From: Phycisphaerales bacterium
Lineage (GTDB): Bacteria; Planctomycetota; Phycisphaerae; Sedimentisphaerales; Anaerobacaceae
NCBI GenBank assembly: GCA_003170415.1
Contig: PMZJ01000018.1
Span: 1 to 63,054 of the forward strand
DNA: 63,054 nt
Direction: 5' to 3'
This document shows, piece by piece, positions 54,731 through 63,054 of the stretch. The stretch's first letter is position 1; every line of letters begins with the position of its first letter. The position numbers and the translations under genes are program-made. The notes beneath the pieces are model-generated. The model did not search any database. It was not told the DNA's origin and was given only the letters and a program-made list of their open reading frames with translations.

Positions 54731-55459
54731 CTAAACCGTTTTCTTTGCGCCAACGACGCCTTGAACGTATTCAATCGGGTCTTCAAGCCCCGCGTCGCGG
54801 AAACCCTTCAGCCGAATCCGGCACGAATCACACCTGCCGCAGCTCCTGCCTTGCCTGTCCGGGTCATAGCAACTGTGTGTCAGCGAGTAATCCACGCCCA
54901 GCTTCATCCCCGCCAGTATCGTCTGGCCTTTCGTCATATTTATGATTGGCGTATGAATCTGGAATGTCCCCTTCTTCTGTGTCCCCGCCGCCGTCGCGAG
55001 ATTAGCCATTTTCTCGAATGCCTGTATGTAATCATGCCGGCAGTCAGGATACCCGCTGAAGTCCGTCGCGTTTACCCCGAGGAAAATATCGAACGCCCCA
55101 AGCACTTCCCCCCACGCCAGCGCGTAGCTCAAAAATATCGTATTGCGGGCCGGAACGTATGTCAGCGGTATATGGTCGCTGCTGCCAAGGCCCTCCCTGT
55201 CTTTGGGCACCTCTATCGTCAGGTCCGTAAGCGCAGACCCCCCGATACCGCCCATATCTATCGGGATGATTTTATGCTCAGCCACCCCTATCGACCTTGC
55301 GATTTGCCTGGCGACTTCCACCTCGCACTGGTGCCGCTGGCCATACTGAAACGTAAGAGCATATAACGAAAACCCCGAGTGCTTCGCTATCGCCAGTGCC
55401 GTCGCTGAATCCAGCCCGCCGCTCAGCAGAACCACCGCCTTATCCTTTGTCTGTAACAT
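54731..55459 (-). CDS. queC: 7-cyano-7-deazaguanine synthase
   Basis: QueC turns carboxydeazaguanine and ammonia into preQ0 with ATP. The 242-residue protein has the PP-loop SGGLDS at 13-18 and the C-terminal zinc site C-x10-C-x2-C-x2-C (in [17 protein letters not shown]). [19 protein letters not shown] and [14 protein letters not shown] are family signatures. It is divergent from queF and precedes queE. queD was not found in the window. Confidence 0.97.
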   Translation of the reverse strand: MLQTKDKAVVLLSGGLDSATALAIAKHSGFSLYALTFQYGQRHQCEVEVARQIARSIGVAEHKIIPIDMGGIGGSALTDLTIEVPKDREGLGSSDHIPLTYVPARNTIFLSYALAWGEVLGAFDIFLGVNATDFSGYPDCRHDYIQAFEKMANLATAAGTQKKGTFQIHTPIINMTKGQTILAGMKLGVDYSLTHSCYDPDRQGRSCGRCDSCRIRLKGFRDAGLEDPIEYVQGVVGAKKTV

Positions 55460-55472
55460 TTTACGCTCCTTA

Positions 55473-55501
55473 TTGAAATGGGAATGTAATTATATTATAC
55501 T
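55473..55501 (+). promoter_or_regulatory. queF promoter
   Basis: TTGAAA (55473-55478) and TATACT (55496-55501) are 17 bases apart, 30 bases before the chosen ATG. No preQ1 riboswitch is seen in the short leader. Confidence 0.6.
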
Positions 55502-55530
55502 AATTGAAAAGCTTTTACGAGAACCAAGAA

Positions 55531-55905
55531 ATGAGCGAAAAACCCCAACTGGAACTGTTCGACAACCCCTCACTAAAGCGTAATTATTGCGTTACCATCC
55601 GCTGCCCCGAATTCACCAGCGTCTGCCCAAAAACCGCCCAGCCCGACTTCGGCGAAATAACAATCGAGTATTGCCCCGATAAAACCTGCATAGAACTCAA
55701 ATCCCTGAAGTTGTATATGCAAAGCTACCGCAACAAGGGCATTTTTTATGAGGCGTTGACAAACGAAATACTCGATGATTTAATCTCTGCCTGTAAGCCC
55801 AGATGGATGAAGGTAACTTCCAGATTCACTCCGCGGGGCGGCATCACAACCGATGTGGTGGCAGAATATAGTAAGGACAAAAAAATAAATCCTGGCCAGA
55901 GGTAA
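55531..55905 (+). CDS. queF: preQ0 reductase (NADPH-dependent 7-cyano-7-deazaguanine reductase)
   Basis: QueF reduces the nitrile of preQ0 to the amine of preQ1. The 124-residue protein is of the short, unimodular type. The catalytic Cys is in EFTSVCPKTAQPD; the substrate motif is ELKSLKLYMQSYRNKGIFYE. The ATG at 55531 is used; a TTG at 55504 falls on the likely transcript start and is rejected. With queE and queC it covers three consecutive steps. The zinc-ribbon gene follows after four bases. Confidence 0.95.
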   Translation: MSEKPQLELFDNPSLKRNYCVTIRCPEFTSVCPKTAQPDFGEITIEYCPDKTCIELKSLKLYMQSYRNKGIFYEALTNEILDDLISACKPRWMKVTSRFTPRGGITTDVVAEYSKDKKINPGQR

Positions 55906-55909
55906 CAAA

Positions 55910-56431
55910 ATGGGAATATCTTTTCACTGCGAATACTGCGGCAAAAAAATAGAAGCCCCCGATACCGCTGGCGGTAAATGGGGCAAATGCCCTGCCTGTC
56001 GCAATAAGGTTTACGTCCCCGCCAACAACCCGCCGGACGACATGCTTCGACTCGCCCCCATCGATACCGAAGAGGAACGCAAACGCAAAAAAATGGCTGC
56101 TGAAGTTGACCGCCTCAGAGAGAAAATTCTTGACGAAAAAGACATTCCCGAAGAAGGCGCCGTCCCCAAAAACCAGCCCGCTGCCCCAAAACCCGGCGAC
56201 CTCAGCGACGCCGAGCTTACTACCTTCATTATCAGTTATCTGCGTCAAATGGCCGACGGCGAGCTTGACCTCGCCGAACAAACCGCCAAAGCCATCCTGC
56301 CAAATGGCCAAAACGCCATCCGTCCTCTCGAAAGAATCGCCCTTAGCGAAATACCTGCACCCGAAATCGCCGACATCCCACAGCAGGTACTCTCTGGTCT
56401 CATAAAGGGCCTCCGCAGCCGCATCCGATGA
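55910..56431 (+). CDS. zinc-ribbon protein of unknown function
   Basis: A 173-residue protein. Residues 7-33 form a zinc ribbon with two CxxC knuckles (CEYCGKKIEAPDTAGGKWG then CPACRNKV), as seen at the N-terminus of many planctomycete proteins. A charged coiled-coil segment (about 52-76) and a Pro-rich linker (about 84-96) lead to a helical C-terminal domain of ~75 residues with no recognised family. Four bases separate it from queF, so it is co-transcribed; a role in queuosine metabolism is not shown. Confidence 0.8.
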   Translation: MGISFHCEYCGKKIEAPDTAGGKWGKCPACRNKVYVPANNPPDDMLRLAPIDTEEERKRKKMAAEVDRLREKILDEKDIPEEGAVPKNQPAAPKPGDLSDAELTTFIISYLRQMADGELDLAEQTAKAILPNGQNAIRPLERIALSEIPAPEIADIPQQVLSGLIKGLRSRIR

Positions 56432-56620
56432 CGAAACCAACTTTATTATCGCATCCGCACAGTCCAATAAAACCCCTGCCATCAATGGGTCGTAGTATCT
56501 ATCGGGGCAGGAATACAGAATCGCCTTGTTTGCCCCGGCCCTGACCGTTTTTTATGCTTTAATCCGGAGGGCGAGATTGTCCGATTCTGCTTTGAATGGC
56601 ACCTTTGGAAAGGAACTTGT

Positions 56621-58438
56621 ATGGGGATTAAGCCAATCCTTGTTCATATTACGCACGAAGCGGCTGCCAAAATGGGCGGCATCGGTGCCGTTCTGGAAGG
56701 TTTTTTCACCTGCCAGTCATACATCGATACCGTTGACCGCTCCATCGTCATCGGCCCGCTCTTCACAACCGACGGCTCGGTCCTCGACCGCCTCGGCGAC
56801 GACGGCGAAGTCCTTTATTCCTCCATCGACGGCCTTGTCAACACCGGCTACGCATCCGCCTTTTCCAAAATCGAAACCTTCTACGGCGTCGGAATCATCT
56901 ACGGCAGACGGACCTTCGTCGATTCCCAGACAGGCATCAAATCCTCCCCGGAAGTAGTCCTCCTCGATGTCCGCCACGCCGACATAGGCGCAATCAACGA
57001 TTTCAAAGCCAAACTTTTTGAACAATTCGAAATCCGCAGCGACCTCTACGAACACCTCTGGGAATTCGAACAGTATGTCCGCCTCGCCCCCGCCGCACTG
57101 GCCATCCTCAAAGCCATCGGCGCCGCCACCGACAAAACCGTCATTGTCGCCCACGAGTATATGGGTATGCCCACCGCCCTGGCCGCTATTCTCGACCAAA
57201 CGTGCAATTATAAAACCGTATTCTATGCCCACGAAGTCGCCCCTATGCGCAAAATCGTCGAGGACAACCAAGGCCACGACACAATGTTTTACAACGTCAT
57301 CAAAAAAGCGCACCAGCAAAAACTCTACGTCAAAGACGTCTTCGGCAACCAGAACCTGTACTTCAAATATCCCCTCGTTGACGCCTCCAAACACTGCGAC
57401 GCCATCTTCGCCGTCGGCGGACTCGTCGCCGATGAACTGAGGTTCCTCGCGCCGGAATTCGAATCAGACAACATCAGCGTCGTTTATAACGGCATACACG
57501 CCTACAAAACAACCGTCGAGGAAAAGCTCGCCTCCAAAAATAAGCTCCGGCAGTACTGCTTCAACCTCATCGGCTATCGCCCAGATTTCGTCTTCACGCA
57601 CGTCACGCGACTCGTCCAAAGCAAAGGACTCTGGCGAGACCTCCGCGTCCTCGAACATCTCGATAGGGCCTTAACAAGGGCCGACAAAACCGCCGTTATG
57701 TTCCTCCTCTCCACCGAGGTCGCCGTCAGGCGAAGTTGCGATATCTTCGAAATGGAAGCACGCTATAACTGGCCCGTCGCGCACCGCGAGGGCTGGCCCG
57801 ACCTCTCTGGCGGCGAGGCGGCCTTCTATACCGCCATCCAGGAATTCAACGCGAAAACCAAAAACGTCAAAATCATCTTCGTCAACCAGTTTGGCTTCAA
57901 TAGAAAACTCTGCGGCAATAAAATGCCCGCCAATATGGATACCATCGACATCCACAGGGGAACCGACGTCGAATTCGGCCAAAGCATCTACGAACCCTTC
58001 GGCATCGCGCCCATCGAACCGCTCACCTTTGGCGGTCTCTGCGTCTTCAGCAACGTCTCCGGCTGCGCCGGCTTCGTCAACGACGCCATCGCCCGTACAA
58101 ACTCATCCTCAAAAGACGGCACACGAAACGTCATCATCGCCGATTACACCTCCCTCGATGGTCAGTTCGCCGATATCAGAGACCTCCTCGCCATCGGCAG
58201 AAACGTCCGCGACAAGATTGAAGTCGCCGAAAGCAGAGAAGTTGCCGACGAAATTATTATGCTCCTCCCAAAATCCGATGCCGAAATCGCCTCGATGATT
58301 AAAAATGGCCATCGTATCGCCCAGAATATGAGCTGGGACGTCGTCGTAAACAACTACCTCCTGCCTGCCTTCGAAAAAATCCTCCACACCCATAAAACCA
58401 CTCGACTTGAAACAGCCGGGAAAATCTCACGCAATTAA
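56621..58438 (+). CDS. glycogen-synthase-like GT-B glycosyltransferase
   Basis: A 605-residue glycosyltransferase. The N-terminal ITHEAAAKMGGIGAVLEG matches the nucleotide-sugar loop of glycogen/starch synthases. HEYMGMPTALAA and YAHEVAPMRKIVEDNQG lie in the first Rossmann domain; VYNGIHAYKTT starts the second; SIYEPFGIAPIEPLTFGG holds the E-x7-E retaining-transferase motif. It most likely elongates an alpha-glucan, but other products are possible. Length exceeds bacterial GlgA (~480), with an insert around residues 200-260. It stands 189 bases after the zinc-ribbon gene. Confidence 0.72.
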   Translation: MGIKPILVHITHEAAAKMGGIGAVLEGFFTCQSYIDTVDRSIVIGPLFTTDGSVLDRLGDDGEVLYSSIDGLVNTGYASAFSKIETFYGVGIIYGRRTFVDSQTGIKSSPEVVLLDVRHADIGAINDFKAKLFEQFEIRSDLYEHLWEFEQYVRLAPAALAILKAIGAATDKTVIVAHEYMGMPTALAAILDQTCNYKTVFYAHEVAPMRKIVEDNQGHDTMFYNVIKKAHQQKLYVKDVFGNQNLYFKYPLVDASKHCDAIFAVGGLVADELRFLAPEFESDNISVVYNGIHAYKTTVEEKLASKNKLRQYCFNLIGYRPDFVFTHVTRLVQSKGLWRDLRVLEHLDRALTRADKTAVMFLLSTEVAVRRSCDIFEMEARYNWPVAHREGWPDLSGGEAAFYTAIQEFNAKTKNVKIIFVNQFGFNRKLCGNKMPANMDTIDIHRGTDVEFGQSIYEPFGIAPIEPLTFGGLCVFSNVSGCAGFVNDAIARTNSSSKDGTRNVIIADYTSLDGQFADIRDLLAIGRNVRDKIEVAESREVADEIIMLLPKSDAEIASMIKNGHRIAQNMSWDVVVNNYLLPAFEKILHTHKTTRLETAGKISRN

Positions 58439-58817
58439 ATCTGCGAATACGCATTTTCACGCGAAAAACGCGGAAAAACGCGAAAAAAGTGTTAAAAAAA
58501 AGCCCGATTTTTTGAAATTTTTCGAAAAAGAGCCTCGTTTTTTTCCTTTTATTGCGGTTTTTTAATCGCGGATTACGCGGATGACACAGATTTTTAAGGG
58601 GAGGAATTTGCATTAGAAGTGCTAATGCTCTTACAAGAAATTTTTTAGTTGCCCCTTGTTGCCCCTCGTTTTTGTGTGTGGGGGGTAGAGGGGCAAGTTG
58701 CCCAGATTAACACGGATTTTTTATTTCACCACAGAGGCCGCGAAGAAACACGAAGGTTTTTTTAGACACGGATTAACGCAGATTTACGCTGTTTTTCGAT
58801 TTTAGATTAAGTCCTGA
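58439..58817. other. intergenic region with repeat fragments and hairpins
   Basis: No gene is supported. It contains T-runs, a hairpin GCATTAG/CTAATGC (58610-58616, 58622-58628), inverted TTGCCCCT/AGGGGCAA arms (58659-58666, 58690-58697), and fragments of the 'ggattaacgcagatt' and 'cacagaggccgcgaag' dispersed families (58569-58595, 58703-58795). Base composition shifts to AT-rich from here to the end of the window. Confidence 0.6.
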
Positions 58818-59330
58818 CTATTGCAGATTAATTAATGATTTCCAATCAATAAGTTTACCAATCTTTTCAAAATCTTCGGAATCCACGTGCCATTTTCTGA
58901 GATATTTCTTCGCCTCTTCAATATACGCCATAATTAATTCATAGATTTCAGAATTGGTGGCATCACGCGGAATGGTTTTTTCAGGAACAATTTTGTGACT
59001 TAGAAAGTCAATAATTTTTTTCCGAGTTTTCACAATCCGCTTGCTCTTTACTAACCAATACTCCCCCCTAATTTGGTCGCCTAAAAAGTGTAATCTTATA
59101 TATCCGATGATTTCATTATATCTCCATGGCCCTCCGAATATTTGCCATGCATCTTTCGTGAACCTTTTTTTCAACTCAGGTTCCATTTTGTAGAATTCAT
59201 CAACTTTTTCTTTCGGCTCATTAGGCCACATATTCAAACTATCTTGTAGATATTTTTCCCAATCCTGATCAAATCGTTCACTGCTTACTCGATAAATAGG
59301 TAGGTCGTAAAAATAATTAACTCTGTCCAT
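58818..59330 (-). CDS. orphan cytoplasmic protein in the restriction island
   Basis: A 170-residue soluble protein of no recognised family. It is rich in Trp, Tyr and Lys, with a mixed N-terminal part (residues 1-95) and helical C-terminus (about 105-165, TNSEIYELIMAYIEEAKKYL). No signal peptide, membrane segment or catalytic motif is evident. It is AT-rich like its neighbours and follows the membrane orphan by 52 bases on the same strand, so it may belong to the same acquired cluster. Confidence 0.7.
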   Translation of the reverse strand: MDRVNYFYDLPIYRVSSERFDQDWEKYLQDSLNMWPNEPKEKVDEFYKMEPELKKRFTKDAWQIFGGPWRYNEIIGYIRLHFLGDQIRGEYWLVKSKRIVKTRKKIIDFLSHKIVPEKTIPRDATNSEIYELIMAYIEEAKKYLRKWHVDSEDFEKIGKLIDWKSLINLQ

Positions 59331-59382
59331 TATATTATCTCTTAGATTCTCTCTTTTAAGCCGCCGATTTATTCGGCAGGTT

Positions 59383-59946
59383 TTATTTAAGTTTTCCTGC
59401 TATACCTTCGAGAGATTTTACTATATCTTTGATACCTTTTTCTTCTTCTATCAAGTAAGACAGTCCTTTGTAGACTGCCAGATCGTAACTATAAATCTGT
59501 GGTGGATATGTTTTACCATTTGGTGTTTTTTTATAGGAAAGTTTAAAGGTTAAGATGGAATCTACAAAAGGCGTTTTTTTGATTTCCAAAAAACTGAACA
59601 ACAGGGTGCTTATTTCCTGATTTTCACACAAAACCGGGACAGACCTATGGAATAAGGGAATATCCTTAAGAAAGTTATATGGACGTAAACCAGGAAAATC
59701 CGGTGGTTCGGTTGAAATTGAAATGGTAAGTTCATATACAGGAATACATCCAACGTTTTTAATAATCAGTTTGGTTAAAGGCGCATAAGAAGGCGACGCT
59801 TCAAATATGGCCTGAATATTTGACCGTTTATTTGTATAGCGCATTTCACGCCACATCATGACGGTTAATACTGCATAAGTTACTGTCGCCAAAGCAACCA
59901 AACCTGAAAAGATTCCCGTCATATCAATAGATTGGCCTATACACAT
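59383..59946 (-). CDS. orphan protein with one N-terminal membrane helix
   Basis: A 187-residue protein. One membrane helix at about residues 11-32 (FSGLVALATVTYAVLTVMMW) precedes a beta-rich soluble domain with no recognised family. The frame starts at 59946; an internal Met9 (59922) directly before the helix is an alternative. It lies six bases after the type IIG enzyme's stop, close enough for one transcript. The pairing of a membrane protein and restriction enzyme hints at an accessory defence function, but this is only inferred from position. Confidence 0.7.
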   Translation of the reverse strand: MCIGQSIDMTGIFSGLVALATVTYAVLTVMMWREMRYTNKRSNIQAIFEASPSYAPLTKLIIKNVGCIPVYELTISISTEPPDFPGLRPYNFLKDIPLFHRSVPVLCENQEISTLLFSFLEIKKTPFVDSILTFKLSYKKTPNGKTYPPQIYSYDLAVYKGLSYLIEEEKGIKDIVKSLEGIAGKLK

Positions 59947-59952
59947 AATTCA

Positions 59953-62940
59953 TTAATCCTTTTTTTCTTCCTTAACTATCTTTATTTCTTCTTCTGACAG
60001 GCCGTAGAGGTCATAAACGAGTTTGTCGATTTGGGCATCGGTGGCATCTATCTGCCGTTGAATTCGCGTCTTTTCATCAGGATTCTTTATCCCCGCAAGT
60101 TTCTTATGCAACTCCAACATCTGCTCGACAAGCGATACCATCTTGTCGTGCTTCTTTACTTCATCGGCTTTCTTAAAATCAATTGGACGGACAGGGAGTT
60201 GTGCTAAATACATAGGTTTGTATTCAAAATAGCCTCCCTGCTTTGTTGATGAAATGCTGTGCATAAAGAAGTCTAAAACCTTTGAATTCAACAATCCCAA
60301 TAGATAAAGATCGTCTGTGCCAATGATCGTCGTTTTGTCATTCGAGAAATAACCTCTCTTGTCGAAGCAATATGCACCCTTTTGCACAATGGAAGGAATA
60401 ATAATCTTAGGTTTCGCAAATTCGTCATAATAATCGCACGCACGAAGTTCCCACCAATACTCCCCTTTGTCACAGCGTTTCTCTGCATCGGAAGCAAATG
60501 GTGCCAAATGTTGTGCAATTGCTGGATACTCATTTTGAAGCCATGCCCACGCATTTTTTGATTTTAGTTGCTTCCGCGTCCATCCTTTGGGGATGAATAT
60601 TAGAAATCGCGTGTCTTCTATCGTTGCGTATCTCTTCACGTCACGCCCCAAAAGAAACGGCTTTATCAAATTTAGACTTCTGATGTCCTTCTTGAGTAAA
60701 TCGTCCAGCGTATTACTATCAATGACAAACGCCTCATTAAGGCCCGTTAAAATTCCTCGATAAATCTTTCCATCAACGTATTTTTTTAGCGGCAACCCCT
60801 TATTAGTCAGTTTCTTAAAAAATTGGTCTGTCGTTTTGTTGGTCAGCGTCCATCCTTTGTCGTCAAGTGTCGATTGAATTACATTATAACTATTTTGTTG
60901 GGTGTATTCGATTAGACACAGTGAATCAAGGTTTTTAACTTGTGCGACAGGAAATTCGCTTGTTGCTCCGCGTTTAGAAATAACTATGATGCACGGGTAT
61001 GTTGTTGCAGATTTAAAGACTGGCAGACCGCCAAAATCAACTATTCTTTCAATGTGTTGCTGCTTGAGCCAGCGGCGCAAAGGTTCACCATAATTCGCCC
61101 GCATCCATTTATTGGCAACAATAAAACTAAACAAGCCATCTTTTCTAAGAAGGCTAATTCCTTTTTCGATAAAATAGGCATAAAGGTCGGCGATGCCATG
61201 ATAAACCTTGTAATGTTGTTCAAAATAATCTTTGAATTCGCCAAGCGTTTCCTGTCGCACATACGGCGGATTGCCTATAACCGCATCAAACCCCGGGGTT
61301 TTGCCGGTCAGAATTTCTGGGAACTCTTTTTGCCAGTCAAAGGCATTTATCTTTCTCTGTTGCTCATCGCCAAAAAGGTTTAATTGCTGATTTTGATAAA
61401 AATCCGGCCCAATAAGCGAATTGCCGCACTTGATATTATTGCCCAAGTCCGGCAGCGCACGTTCATGAAACAATCTCAAACTTTCCTGCGTCTCATTTTC
61501 AAGAACCTTTAGCAAAAGGGAAAGTTTCGTTACCTCTGCCGCCTGCGAATCTATATCCACGCCGTAAATATTATTTAAAAGAATCCTTTTCTTTTCATCA
61601 ATCGTCAAAAACCACTGTTTGCCCTTGCCCTGATATATCACCTTTTTATGTTTCGATGGTTCTTCGGCGTAATAATCACGGTGAAAATCTAAAAGAGACT
61701 GATACGCCCCGATTAAAAACGAACCGCTGCCGCAGGCGGGGTCGAGAATTTTTAACTTTTCAATTTGTTTGGGTGTTTTGTTTTCGCAAAGTTTTCCAAC
61801 CGTATTTTTTACAATGTAATCGACAATATACGAAGGCGTATAATAAACTCCGCCCGCCTTTTTAACCTCCGGCTTTTCCTCTACCTTTGCCTGATGCGAT
61901 TCCGTAAGCCGAATTACCTTGCCTAAAAACTGTTCATAAACCTGCCCCAAAATTTCCGCAGGCATAACGGAAAATTCATAAGGGCACGGATAGTATAAAT
62001 CCCTGATTATTTTCTTTAGGATATCATCATCGATTTTCAGATTTGCCGACAGTTCATCCGGTCCCTCGGGCCTGTCTTTTTCTCTGCGAAAATGAAAAAT
62101 GCCGGAATTATATTTTTCATCGGCTTTTTCAAAAAGTTCAAAAAGCCGCGGATATATTCTTGGGCCGCTAATTAGCCCTGAAAGTTGTTCGCTGCGCTCT
62201 ATGCCTCTATCTTCGCATATCCTCAAAAACAAAATCCGGTCGATGGTCTTCTGCACAGCAAAATTAAGGTCATACACGGATAGTTTACCGTTGCGAATAG
62301 CGATATTTTTTGCCAGTTCGTTCCGCCACCCTTCTATCTCGGCCAGAAACTCTTTATCTACTGTAGTTGTGCCTCTTTTGGTTGTCTTTTCAGATGCGTA
62401 TGTATCGAACAACCCTTTATAAACCGCTTCTTTGCTGAATATATTTGCGATTTGTTCCCATTTTTCGCTGTATTCTTTATATGTGCAGTAAAAAATCCTC
62501 GCTGTCGATGGCTTGTCGTTTACATTTGGCCGAATCTGGCAGTCATAAACTGCAAACTCCTCGAAATCGGTAAGAATAGACAATGGCAGTTTCGCCGACC
62601 ATGCGTATCTGCGTAATTGATAAGCAGGACTGATGTCGGATTTTATATCGACTGATGGCTTTTTCGCTTCCACGAAGAATTTTCTTATTCCGCTTATGGT
62701 GAAGCAGTAATCTGGCGCTTTTGTTGTCCCACCTATTTTGATTGCGTCTTCGTGAATTACATCTTTATATGCCTCGGCTGTCCCCCCTTTATTTGCTATG
62801 TCCCATCCCAGCGCCTCGAAAAATGGGTCGATAAATTCACTCCGCACCCCGGCCTCTTTATATCCCTGCCCCTTGTACGATTCGATATTCCGCTCGAATT
62901 GCTCAATAAGCTCTATTACTTCCTTCGGTACACTTCCCAT
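59953..62940 (-). CDS. type IIG restriction-modification enzyme (Eco57I-like)
   Basis: A single polypeptide with nuclease, methylase and specificity parts. The start at 62938-62940 (Met18 of a frame open to 62991) is favoured by GGATGGAG upstream and gives 995 residues; numbers below count from 62991. Residues 90-112 carry a PD-(D/E)xK-type nuclease motif (APDY ... FVEAKKP: D94, E108, K110). A helical connector follows. DPACGSGSF at 417-425 binds SAM, and NPPYV at 574 is the catalytic motif of N6-adenine methylases. The TaqI-like specificity region follows, ending KLVYDLYGLSEEE. No separate methylase or specificity gene is present. Confidence 0.93.
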   Translation of the reverse strand: MGSVPKEVIELIEQFERNIESYKGQGYKEAGVRSEFIDPFFEALGWDIANKGGTAEAYKDVIHEDAIKIGGTTKAPDYCFTISGIRKFFVEAKKPSVDIKSDISPAYQLRRYAWSAKLPLSILTDFEEFAVYDCQIRPNVNDKPSTARIFYCTYKEYSEKWEQIANIFSKEAVYKGLFDTYASEKTTKRGTTTVDKEFLAEIEGWRNELAKNIAIRNGKLSVYDLNFAVQKTIDRILFLRICEDRGIERSEQLSGLISGPRIYPRLFELFEKADEKYNSGIFHFRREKDRPEGPDELSANLKIDDDILKKIIRDLYYPCPYEFSVMPAEILGQVYEQFLGKVIRLTESHQAKVEEKPEVKKAGGVYYTPSYIVDYIVKNTVGKLCENKTPKQIEKLKILDPACGSGSFLIGAYQSLLDFHRDYYAEEPSKHKKVIYQGKGKQWFLTIDEKKRILLNNIYGVDIDSQAAEVTKLSLLLKVLENETQESLRLFHERALPDLGNNIKCGNSLIGPDFYQNQQLNLFGDEQQRKINAFDWQKEFPEILTGKTPGFDAVIGNPPYVRQETLGEFKDYFEQHYKVYHGIADLYAYFIEKGISLLRKDGLFSFIVANKWMRANYGEPLRRWLKQQHIERIVDFGGLPVFKSATTYPCIIVISKRGATSEFPVAQVKNLDSLCLIEYTQQNSYNVIQSTLDDKGWTLTNKTTDQFFKKLTNKGLPLKKYVDGKIYRGILTGLNEAFVIDSNTLDDLLKKDIRSLNLIKPFLLGRDVKRYATIEDTRFLIFIPKGWTRKQLKSKNAWAWLQNEYPAIAQHLAPFASDAEKRCDKGEYWWELRACDYYDEFAKPKIIIPSIVQKGAYCFDKRGYFSNDKTTIIGTDDLYLLGLLNSKVLDFFMHSISSTKQGGYFEYKPMYLAQLPVRPIDFKKADEVKKHDKMVSLVEQMLELHKKLAGIKNPDEKTRIQRQIDATDAQIDKLVYDLYGLSEEEIKIVKEEKKD

Positions 62941-63016
62941 ATCGCAAAACTCCATCCAATCCAATAATTTCCCGACGCCACAATACCCCAAACCCCCAAT
63001 CTCGTCAATGAAGTAA

Positions 63017-63036
63017 CCCCGGCATAAATGCCGGGG
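63017..63036. repeat. perfect 8-bp hairpin at window end
   Basis: CCCCGGCA (63017-63024) and TGCCGGGG (63029-63036) enclose TAAA. It lies about 76 bases upstream of the type IIG start, near the window edge, and lacks a U-run. Confidence 0.6.
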
Positions 63037-63054
63037 CTGCTATGAGGTCAGCCG

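Noticed and set aside
55460..55530. preQ1 riboswitch between queC and queF
   Set aside because: No preQ1-I or preQ1-II motif; the gap is filled by a promoter.
55844..56485. 213-codon open frame antisense to the zinc-ribbon gene
   Set aside because: The sense frame has a zinc ribbon and good spacing to queF; the antisense product is repetitive Phe/Gly/Val.
56717..57394. 225-codon open frame antisense to the glycosyltransferase
   Set aside because: Low-complexity Gly/Val/Asp protein produced by codon bias of the sense gene.
1..63054. CRISPR array or insertion sequence
   Set aside because: No regularly spaced direct repeats and no transposase gene seen; the repeats present are short dispersed palindromes.

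Overview
The window reads as a 63 kb stretch of a bacterial chromosome using the standard bacterial code, with TGA as a normal stop. It has a moderately high-GC, housekeeping-rich core and AT-rich accessory patches. Gene content suggests Planctomycetota, probably a Phycisphaerae-like anaerobe. The pointers are a LipB-LipA fusion, GlnRS, split glycine decarboxylase, a MetF/methyltransferase fusion, type III PKS, oxygen-independent ThiH and a fused, enlarged SecDF. This placement is inference from gene content; no rRNA or phylogenetic marker analysis was possible. Dispersed short repeats typical of environmental genomes occur between genes and, unusually, inside several genes.

Layout. 1-646: hairpins, repeat fragments and the uvrB leader. 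647-5910 (+): uvrB, nadC, birA and a fused lipB-lipA, tightly packed. 5903-8038 (-): M23 peptidase, ECF sigma factor and a membrane protein. 8168-11030 (-): tldD with a Tat-like signal, then tldE. 11226-13801 (+): glnS and a lipoprotein. 13835-14938: a recombination scar in which an intact TSUP transporter is flanked by the tail of a second TSUP gene and the tails of a second glnS and a second trpC. 14968-18039 (-): RMD1-like protein, trpC, DUF1844 protein, and smpB behind a long leader hairpin. 18219-20678 (-): a MetF-MetV-methyltransferase fusion. 21159-24016: a SAP-like small protein, then a TPP riboswitch with thiS-thiG-thiH. 24013-34281 (-): TPR membrane protein; then, in transcription order, a nucleoside hydrolase lipoprotein, a Cus-type copper/silver efflux set (cusC, YHS lipoprotein, cusB, cusA), a type III polyketide synthase and a UbiE-like methyltransferase. 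34425-38870 (+): gcvT-gcvH-gcvPA-gcvPB. 38912-40363 (-): HNH nuclease, cold-shock protein, HU. 40659-46478 (+): coaE, rho, valS, DUF151 nuclease. 46435-47991 (-): lspA and a TPR lipoprotein. 48339-53691 (+): yajC, secDF, a LysM protein and an AT-rich orphan. 53768-55905: tRNA-Leu(GAG), queE, queC and divergent queF. 55910-58438 (+): zinc-ribbon protein and a glycogen-synthase-like glycosyltransferase. 58818-62940 (-): an AT-rich defence-type island with a type IIG restriction-modification enzyme and two orphans.

How it fits together. Glycine cleavage yields methylene-tetrahydrofolate and depends on lipoate made by LipB-LipA; the MetF fusion could reduce that methylene group and pass on the methyl. 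yajC and secDF form the export module, served by lspA and many lipoproteins. queE, queC and queF cover the later preQ1 steps of queuosine synthesis.

The observations most worth follow-up are the glnS'-TSUP-trpC' exchange scar, the MetF-MetV-methyltransferase polypeptide, the PKS III-methyltransferase pair joined to a metal efflux operon, the smpB leader hairpin that pairs with its own ribosome binding site, and dispersed repeats turned into protein sequence (QueE, LipB-LipA, LysM protein, LspA).
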